A stretch of 64,000 nucleotides of DNA, taken from contig WPIO01000204.1 of NCBI GenBank assembly GCA_009760855.2, positions 186,001 to 250,000 of the forward strand, given 5' to 3'. The translations under genes were made by a program, and so were the position numbers. Positions 57,427 to 64,000 of the stretch are shown piece after piece (position 1 is the stretch's first letter; each line of letters opens with the position of its first letter). The stretch comes from Cristatella mucedo (taxonomy: Eukaryota; Bryozoa; Phylactolaemata; Cristatellidae). The notes under the pieces are model-generated. The model was not told where the DNA came from. It saw nothing but the letters and a program-made list of their open reading frames with translations, and ran no database searches.

Positions 57427-58496
57427 CTCCGTCAGTAACTCCACAAAGTCATAAAGACAATGTGGGTGTTACGCAGGAGAGTTTTGTATAGCCCACTCAC
57501 AGCCTAAGTGGCTTTCGGTACGCATTCGGTACCCAACAGACTTCGTCTCACGCAACAAAGAGAAAGTGGGAAGCATAGCAGAGTCAGGAGAGCAGTTGAG
57601 GTAGTGAGTAGCATAGAAGTAGCAGTTCAGGAGCGCTGAAAAAGATGTGCCATAGTCGGCAGTTGGAGAGTAGATGTTGTTGCGTAAGAATTGTGGAAGC
57701 GAGTTCCACAGTCTAGGACCTGCAGAGCTAAAGCTTCTGTCGCCAACTGTTTTTAAGCGGAGGAATGGGAAAGCTAATTTATTGTCCACACAGGACCTGA
57801 GGGTGCGAACAGGTTGAAACTGATGCAGCAGTTCAGATAGGTAAGAAGGAGCCAAGCCGTGGCGGGCCTTGTGGGTCAGCATAAGAACTTTGCTCTGTAT
57901 CCTTTGCTCAACCGGCAACCATCCTAGCTCTTCCAGCAAAGGTGACACATGCTCAAACCGCTGGGACTTGAAGACCAGCCTTTCAGCCATATTCATAGTC
58001 CGCTGTAGTGGCATAATAGCTTTCTTTGGTAGCCCAGCCAAAAGGGAATTACAATAATCAAGCCGAGACAGAACTAAAGAACTAGTTACATTTTTTACAA
58101 GCCACTGTGGGAGACAGCTTCTATTCTTGAATAGGGATCGGATGTGATGGCTAGCTGTAGAGGCAGTCTTCTGGATGAAGCTTTTGAAATTGAGGCAGCT
58201 GTCGAACACGACACCTAGATTCCGAGCACGTGGTGAAGGTCGCACAATAGCATCACCTATTAGAACAGCAAAGCCTTTTAATCCAGCCACACGCTTAGGG
58301 TGTCCTATGAGAAGCAGTTCGGTTTTATCGTCATTTAATTTCAGGAAGTTTTCCGACATCCAGGATCGAATATCGGCAAGGCAAGCATTCAGTTTCTCAG
58401 TTGCTGCAGCAGATTCCGACGGTTTAAATGACAAATACAACTGAGTATCGTCAGCATAGAAGTGATATCCTATTCCACGGGCCTTAATCACTGTGC
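57425..58496 (-). mobile_element. LINE-B2, nested in LINE-A, youngest LINE-B
   Basis: 5'-truncated LINE-B, 1.07 kb, starting at the codons for VIKARGIGYHFYADD and ending in the ATGT tract. It is inserted into LINE-A in the same orientation. Candidate target repeats are tcac(gcacag) at 58490-58500 (minus-strand reading) and tcacag at the other side, but the exact duplication is not certain. It has fewer lesions than LINE-B1 and LINE-B3. Confidence 0.9.
57469..58496 (-). pseudogene. LINE-B2 reverse transcriptase C-terminal half, open frame
   Basis: One uninterrupted minus-strand frame of about 340 LINE-B codons: GIGYHFYADDTQLYL (intact YADD, about 58440-58475), NFLKLNDDKTELLLIG, ARNLGVVFDSCLNFKSF, SSLVLSRLDYCNSLLAGLP, LGWLPVEQRIQSKVLMLTH, GLAPSYLSELLHQ and FSSAGPRLWNSLPQFL, ending at a stop at 57469. 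The frame extends upstream to 58545 through LINE-A sequence, giving a spurious N-terminus (MHGLHCRC..). It lacks the endonuclease, the fingers and the first catalytic aspartate block, so it cannot be active. It is the best guide to the intact family. Confidence 0.9.
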
Positions 58497-58706
58497 GTGA
58501 TACTACCTGAATCACTGCTGTGCAGCGGCAGTGAAGCCCATGCAAGATGCGAGGCGCTTACGACAGACTTGGTGATTAATAATAACAAAAGTTCCTGGAA
58601 GATTGAGTAAAACAAGCAGAGATACTCTTTCTCAGTCTGCATTCCTATGTAGGTAGTTATACAACAGAAGCATGGCGGACTCTGCAGGAGGATTAACTCT
58701 AAATTC
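58497..58706 (-). mobile_element. LINE-A fragment, upstream side of LINE-B2
   Basis: It matches LINE-A1 at about 22660-22880 (gaggcgct.., aaaacaagcagaga, ctgcattcctatgtaggt, attaactctaaa), covering the FDTIDH and NHSTESA coding part. It ends next to LINE-B4. Together with 56108-57333 it shows that LINE-B2 split one LINE-A copy. Confidence 0.85.
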
Positions 58707-58733
58707 AGACAAGTTGTAAGTTATGATGCCTCC

Positions 58734-59395
58734 ACCTGTAAATCCACAAAGCCACTAGACTATGTCAGTGTTAAGTAGGTGAGTATTATATTATCAGCTG
58801 ATAGCCTAAGCCGCTTTCTGTATGCATTCGGTAGCCTACAGACTCGCCCAACTAAGGGAAAGGGAGAGGCATAGCTGAGTCAGTAGAGCAGTTGAGGTAG
58901 TCACTAATATTTAAGTAGCAGCTCTGGACATTATGAAAGGATGTACTACAGTCCATATGCGCATGCAGATCGTGTACATGCAACCAATAATCATGTGATG
59001 CTTGTTGTCATTGAGCATGCTTACACTAACCGTTCGATCATGCTTCCCTTGCTGCAAACTTAAAGTGTCCAGGAAGATATTAATTTCTCTGAAGGATCTG
59101 TTCACAGTGTATTTTTGCTATCATATATTCCGGAGAAGGTGAGTTGTTGCCTTTGAGCAATAATAGTGGAATCGAATCCACAATCCAGTACCTGCATAGC
59201 AAACGTTTTTGTAGCATAGTCCTGTAAGCAAAGGAGTCGAATAACTAATTTACTATTCATCCAAGACCTCAGCACAAAAGGAGGCTAAAACTGGTCCAGC
59301 AGCTAAGCTGGGTATGGCAGGCTGAATGTTTCAGCACAAGAACTTTGCTCTGTCGACCCCTCAATCACTGGAGAGCCCAAAGTTGCATAGGCATT
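58734..59395 (-). pseudogene. LINE-B4 3' part, split by a LINE-A tail
   Basis: Similarity to LINE-B1 and LINE-B2 runs from the 3' end (ctgtaaatccacaaagcc at 58740) through the conserved 3' block (gcattcggtagcctac), is interrupted at 58954-59126, and resumes as gagttgttgcctttgagcaa to about 59395 (cagcagctaagctggg; aagaactttgctctg). It is too diverged for any frame. This is the oldest looking LINE-B here. Confidence 0.78.
58954..59126 (+). mobile_element. LINE-A 3' end inserted in LINE-B4
   Basis: Plus-strand LINE-A UTR (gagcatgcttacactaacc) and stem-loop remnant (gtccaggaagatattaattt). It is flanked by catat at 58954-58958 and 59122-59126, a plausible target site duplication. It lies opposite in orientation to the LINE-B4 it splits. 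Confidence 0.75.
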
Positions 59396-59722
59396 CCGAA
59401 CCCTCTAAGGGTCTCAGGATACAGAATCGCGTTCTCTCCAAGCCTATAACACCCAATTACAGTATCTACGGGACAACAATATTTTTCTTAGCACACAAAA
59501 ATACAACGTATGCATGCAAGAACCTGTGCGATCAAGCAAACGATTAGCTGTTATGCTCACTAGCTTGCATTAAGGCACACTAGCTTGGTCCAGACCAAAC
59601 GAAAATGCATTGTATTGCACTCACTCCTTGAAAGCAAAACTCTAAGTGCATGCATCGGAATACCTGCTCTTGTCGTCGAAATCACTTGTGTGTGCCCTAT
59701 AAGACGTCGAATTGCTTGCAGT
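59396..59722. other. Unassigned sequence
   Basis: No element end, gene or repeat was recognised. Short frames on both strands overlap each other and the adjacent SINE. Confidence 0.35.
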
Positions 59723-59880
59723 CCACCCAGGTGTGGCCCAGTGGCAAAGTTCTCGCCTCGAAGTAGGGTCAATGTGATAGTATTAAATGACCGGGGTCGA
59801 GGCTCTGAGCCCCGTGGCATGTGTAAGGCGCCGAAATGGATATTAAGCTCTACTATGGCTCTATACAAATTACTAGATTC
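59723..59880 (+). mobile_element. SINE-1, full-length but diverged
   Basis: A-box-like tggcccagtggc (about 59736), B-box-like ggtcgaggctctgagcccc (about 59794), then tggcatgtgtaaggcgcc and the tail with tattaagctctactatggc. Both the head and the LINE-A-like tail are present. The tail hairpin is weakened. Confidence 0.8.
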
Positions 59881-59974
59881 ATAGTTCGACTGGTGTCCTA
59901 AAAGACAGGAGCTGCCTACTAATTGAGGTCACAATATCCCTCAAAGTGACTACTTTTGAAAGAGGGTGAAAACC

Positions 59975-60465
59975 AGCATTTTTATTTGAAAACGCACCCA
60001 TTTCGTGCACCATTTAGTGTGTTCCTGTGAGCCGTGATGGCACACTAGGTAAGGCGGTTGCTTTCACGACCTCGGTCCCGAGATCGTGGGTTCGATTCCT
60101 GTGGTGGGCGATTCTTTATCGCCACTGCAAGCGGTGGTGATAGCCGTAAAGGCTCTTCTGTCGCTATAGAAAGGCTCTTCTGTCGCTATACAAAAAGAGG
60201 CTGTTTAATCAGCTAAGATTTTTTTATGTGCATATGCTTGCTGACACTGTGAATGCTGCCACTAACCACACTAGCATGCTCACCCTCTGCACTTACCTTG
60301 CTAGCATGCTCACTCGGTGCACTTCATCCCTAACCGTGTTATTTTTGTTGTTTATTGAACGTGTTACCTGTAAGCATTTAATCGTGTTTACTTTGCAGCA
60401 AATGTACATTGCTTAGAAAGAGGTTAAATTATCTTAGGGTGCTTAATCAAGTGTATTATTACTAT
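59975..60465 (+). mobile_element. LINE-A 3' end, split by SINE-2
   Basis: The last ORF codons (aaaacgcacccatttcgtgc, FRTAF-like) run to 60032, the UTR resumes at 60223 (gcatatgcttgctgacactg) and ends with a degraded stem-loop (ttagaaagaggttaaattat) and a (TTA)n-like tail at about 60455. There is an internal doubling of the gctagcatgctcac motif (60268 and 60299). Confidence 0.83.
60033..60222 (+). mobile_element. SINE-2, best copy, nested in LINE-A
   Basis: Head gccgtgatggcacactaggt with A box tggcacactagg (60038-60049) and a perfect B box ggttcgattcc (60089-60099). The body gcgattctttatcgccactg contains the hairpin ccactgcaagcggtgg. The segment ggctcttctgtcgctata is present twice in tandem. 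The end is aaaaagaggctgtttaatc followed by T-rich sequence. A tRNA ancestor is clear, but which isotype is not determined. Confidence 0.9.
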
Positions 60466-61788
60466 TCATATGCTCTTTTAAGCACATGCCCCGTCCTTGT
60501 GATTTGTTCTTTTTGTGTACTCATGCTGGACTGTGCTTGATGACACTAAGCAATTGGTATTCGTTCGTTCTGGGACATGGAAAATACCCTAGAGTGATTT
60601 CAAGTGTCTCATTATTGTTCATGCATGAATACTTGAATCACCTTCATAGATCCTAAATGCCTAGCAGTGATTAGAGTATGATAATGTGGACTAAAAGTTC
60701 AGTTTGAAAACTGTAAGACAGACCGTAGGCATAATTCTAGATCATGGTATCTCGGTGAGTAGCATATACTAGATTTTGGTATGGATCAAGAATGTCAAGC
60801 TCATTAAAGAAGCGAAATCATCTAGGATAGGTTAGATCTCTGTTCTGGTTGTTCACCCGATGGTCTTTTTTAAGGGTCATATAAACCGGGAAACCAGCAT
60901 CTCCTTTCGAAATGAATGAAATGTAAGCAGTTTCTACCCAAGCGAGCACAAAGCATCACCGTTTAATCATCTTCACAAATAATTGAAGTTTGATGACCAC
61001 ATTATCGCAAGAGACTGCCGACCACTTTTCTAAAAGTGGAAATTCAATTCTGCATTCGTTATTTGGACTGCATCACCCATTAACTCGGCAAACAACCTGA
61101 TACGTGGCTTTGAAGGCAAATATTTTACTCCAGTTCATGTTAACGAAATGATCCTAGAAGTCACAAGAAGCAGGGAATCATACTACAAAACAAAGAAAGT
61201 CGGTGTTTTAGGCTCGAATAGAGAAATCTGTAAAAGCAACTACATGAAAAGTGTCCAATTAGTTATTATGGAAAGACTATCTAGCCAGGCTTAACAATCA
61301 GTAGGTAAAGATAGCATTATTTATCTGAATCAAAGCACTCCTGCTTGAGGATGATATTTCTTTCCTTGTAATATCAATCTACCATATGTAAGGCTAAGAC
61401 TATTGCTTTCTCTTGGGCATAGTATATAGCACTAAATCAGATCTATCTCATCGGCAGATGCATGACATTTGCTAGCAAATAGGCAGTACTTTTTCTTCGA
61501 TCCTTGAGCTTGTCTAATTTCACCGGAGAAACACATTGGCCTATGCAAGCTAAGCCATAACTTTTATGAATACCTACTCACCAGTCATTCAAGGACAGGT
61601 GCTACTACAATGCAGTGGTATATTGATGCATGAAATTAATGCACATTCGCTCTGATTAATGGTATGCAGCTTTCCAGAAAAAATATGAGCATTAGCTGTA
61701 ACTACAAAAAGACAAACACCTTCACCATTATACGTAGTGATCTGCCGAATCACGGGATTACATGCACATATGGAATTATATTTATATT
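60466..61788. other. Unassigned AT-rich sequence
   Basis: No gene, element or repeat was recognised over 1.3 kb, and no reading frame of note. Confidence 0.4.
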
Positions 61789-61832
61789 GGTGTGTGGGTG
61801 TGTATGCGAGTGTGTGTGCGTGTATGTGTATG
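61789..61832. repeat. (TG)n imperfect microsatellite
   Basis: About 45 bp of TG with ggg, atgcga and atgta interruptions. Confidence 0.85.
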
Positions 61833-61902
61833 AAATAGCCGATACAAAGTCTATTTTCATATAATTAGTAGACAAACCATGACAGCTATCAACACTACTT
61901 GT

Positions 61903-62012
61903 AGATGAAAAAAAGGATTGCCAACCACCGAATTCGAACCCACCGCCTCGGAATAGAGATTATGAAGACCCACCGCCCTAGGTAATGTGCCATTACGGAT
62001 CATCAATTACAC
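61903..62012 (-). mobile_element. SINE-2 remnant
   Basis: Minus-strand reading gives atccgtaatggcacattacc (A-box region), gggttcgaattcggtggttg (B box and start of body) and gcaatcct. The 3' half of the family is missing. Confidence 0.75.
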
Positions 62013-62739
62013 CGCAATTTTCAGTTGGTCCAAGCAGTTTTTTAGTCTCATCTTATAAGCATGACTAGCTAACGTTTACAGTTAACTTTGTTTTCTAGGT
62101 ATGTAGATTGCAACTTTTTAGAGGATTTCTAATTTTTATTGGTACGGCATGTCAGATCTGAGCAGTTCTGTAACTGAATTTATGTACTTCAATGCAAAAA
62201 CTAAGACTAAGTGCACGAGCCGTTATTTTTCCATCAAGTTCCAGTTCCCGCGTTCGATACGAATGCTTTATATTTGGAACATGTTTTTTTTCAGTTGTAA
62301 GCATTAGATCTTGGCAAGTCAGTGCAACCAGTTTCTTATTCTAGCTGCAGCCTAGGTTGCAACAACTCGTGTCAACTCAAAAAAGCTGTTACCAAGTCTT
62401 TTACTTTTTAATTTGGTGGTTGTGACATTTGCTTAGCCGTAAAACATCAATTGCCCCCAAGTTACTTCCAAGAACGAAGTATAAGGTTACCAACTTGGAT
62501 CTGAGGTTCTTTAAGCACGCCTACTTATGCATCTGCATACATAAAAACATACAGGACGTGCCAAGAATTGAGTGTAAGTGAACGGTTGTGCAGCTCAATA
62601 TTTAAAGATTTGTGTAGGTATAACTTGGTTCGAATGAATGTGGGTAAACGAACGTGGTTTTGCATTGGTCCACATTTCTGCTAATAAGTGTACCACATGC
62701 TTGCGATGCATGGTGTGTGCATTCAAGAGATACTTATAG
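62013..62739. other. Unassigned sequence
   Basis: No gene or repeat was recognised. Confidence 0.35.
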
Positions 62740-63095
62740 TGAGACATAGAGACGGAATGAAAGAGACAAACTCAGACACAACGCAGAGATAGAGGCAGAC
62801 GTAGACATAAAGAAGCAGGCAGAGACGGACACACACAGTCACATTCAGACGGACAAAGACAGACAGCATAGCAGAGATGAGACTGTGACACTGACAGTGG
62901 CAGAAAGTGATAAAACAGTCAGACAGATATGCAGATATAGAGAGTGAAAAAACAGTCATATAGATATACAGATATAGAAAGATATTAGATATCAGACAGA
63001 TAAATATACGGTGTGAGATAGATATATGGGAGAGAGAGAGAGAGAGAGAGGTTAGGAGAGAGGAAGAGAGGGTGAGAGAGCATCCAGAAATAGAC
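62740..63095. repeat. Purine-rich low-complexity tract
   Basis: Degenerate GA/GACA/GATA repeats on the plus strand, with a pure (GA)n core at about 63029-63051. The 124-codon minus-strand frame (serine/leucine-rich) across it follows from composition. Confidence 0.9.
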
Positions 63096-64000
63096 AATCA
63101 AAGTAGCCCAGTAAACGGAAAAGACAGACAAGCTCCACTCGAATCAATAACCGTCTAAAATCGCATCTCTCAATAGAATCTGTTAAAAAGCTTGAGGGAG
63201 GCCGCGGTTAGCAGTATCTGACAGTGGGCAGGTCAATCTAACTAATCGGACTGAGGATCGAGCGATTGAAAGCTCTCAGTACTCGCCGACACAGGGCTTA
63301 AAAACGAAGGCGAAGCGAACGCGCCTATCGTCTAAATGTATCAGCCCCTTCGTGTTATATATAATGTTTGCCAGCGGCCAGCCAGGTACTAGCCGTAAAC
63401 CAGTTTTGTGAGATGATCTATGGGAAAATTGTGACCACTGCCTTCATCGGCTCTCAGAGAGAAACAGAGATTTTAGAGTGGAATGTAGCGAGAGAAAGAG
63501 GGTGGCCGTAGGAGAACGAGGGTAGATGAATGAGAGGGCTAGGGTGTTAAATCGCTCGAATAGATGCCTAGGAGACTAAATCCATTCTCTGACTGCTTCA
63601 ACACAGAGTAGAGCTCAAGAATTTTAATCTAGTGTATGATGGAGGCCCACTCTGCTTATTTGCTGCTGTTAGAAGATTCAGACATAGTCGACGCTGCAGG
63701 CTCCAGTGATTACAAATAAAGAGTCGGCTGCTCTGCACAGTGTACAGCCGCCTGCATCCTGCTCTATAGGTATACTTTGCTAGGAAGGGTCCATTGACGA
63801 GCCCTAATCAGTACGAATTGACGTCGCCACAGGATACAGCAACTCCAATGCATGCCTTGTCAGTCAGTATATGTAAGGCTGGCGATGGACCTCTCGGGAA
63901 ATCATATCAAGGAAATTAGAACTAGCAGATTTGAATAAAGTGTGCCAGCACTCTAGTATATAAATTTGTCGCATGCAATGTCACATGACAGAGTTCAGCG
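63096..64000. other. Unassigned right end of window
   Basis: GC content is slightly higher around 63190-63400, with a TATA-like ttatatataatg at about 63355 but no adjoining gene that I can support. No repeat was recognised. Confidence 0.35.

Noticed and set aside
60038..60099. Possible tRNA gene on the plus strand with a perfect B box.
   Set aside because: Part of SINE-2, which is repeated at 5066, 7740 and 61903 with the same non-tRNA body.
62723..63097. 124-codon Ser/Leu-rich minus-strand frame.
   Set aside because: It covers the purine-rich low-complexity tract, and its composition explains it.
63350..63365. TATA box of a host promoter.
   Set aside because: A TATA-like string alone in AT-rich DNA, with no gene start or supporting elements nearby.

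Overview
This window looks like heterochromatic or otherwise gene-poor DNA from an animal genome, most likely an invertebrate. It contains decayed CR1/L2-type non-LTR retrotransposons with endonuclease and reverse transcriptase domains, two tRNA-derived SINE families with internal pol III boxes, long dinucleotide microsatellites and a satellite array of about 39 kb. There are no operons, ribosome binding sites or compact genes. I could not recognise any host protein-coding gene, and the species cannot be named from the sequence. Element names used here (LINE-A, LINE-B, SINE-1, SINE-2, R) are mine.

Layout. (1) 1-5.45 kb is one copy of a segmental duplication; the other copy, in the same orientation, is at 50.24-55.44 kb. 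The two have diverged and carry different later insertions. (2) 5.45-9.64 kb holds a LINE-A 3' end, a GA and a CA microsatellite, a SINE-2 and LINE-A tail fragments. (3) 9.64-48.7 kb is a satellite array. Its monomer is about 0.92 kb and is organised as a dimer of about 1.85 kb. The left block (9.64-27.84 kb) is old and diverged, and is interrupted by LINE-B at 9.83-10.79 kb and by a LINE-A at 18.41-24.67 kb that itself contains a LINE-B. The right block (27.84-47.0 kb) is much more homogeneous, with 1.85 kb units (S) and 2.26 kb units (L). L units carry a tandem duplication of about 410 bp, and in the middle S and L alternate to give a super-repeat of about 4.1 kb. A decayed margin runs to about 48.7 kb. 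(4) 48.7-50.24 kb is unassigned plus a SINE-1 fragment. (5) 55.44-60.47 kb is a nest of LINE-A, LINE-B and SINE insertions. (6) 60.47-64.0 kb is unassigned sequence with a TG tract, a SINE-2 remnant and a purine-rich tract.

How the parts relate. LINE-A ends in a stem-loop followed by (TTA)n. SINE-1 carries a tail resembling that LINE-A end, so LINE-A is the natural candidate for the machinery that mobilises SINE-1. LINE-B ends differently; one copy ends directly in an (ATGT)n tract, and two of its four copies lie inside LINE-A in the same orientation. The two segmental copies give empty-site/filled-site comparisons that order the insertions. The satellite array shows a young core with older layers at its edges and direct repeats outside it, a configuration prone to unequal exchange. 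Comparisons were made by eye, so boundaries are generally good to tens of bases and no percent identities are given.
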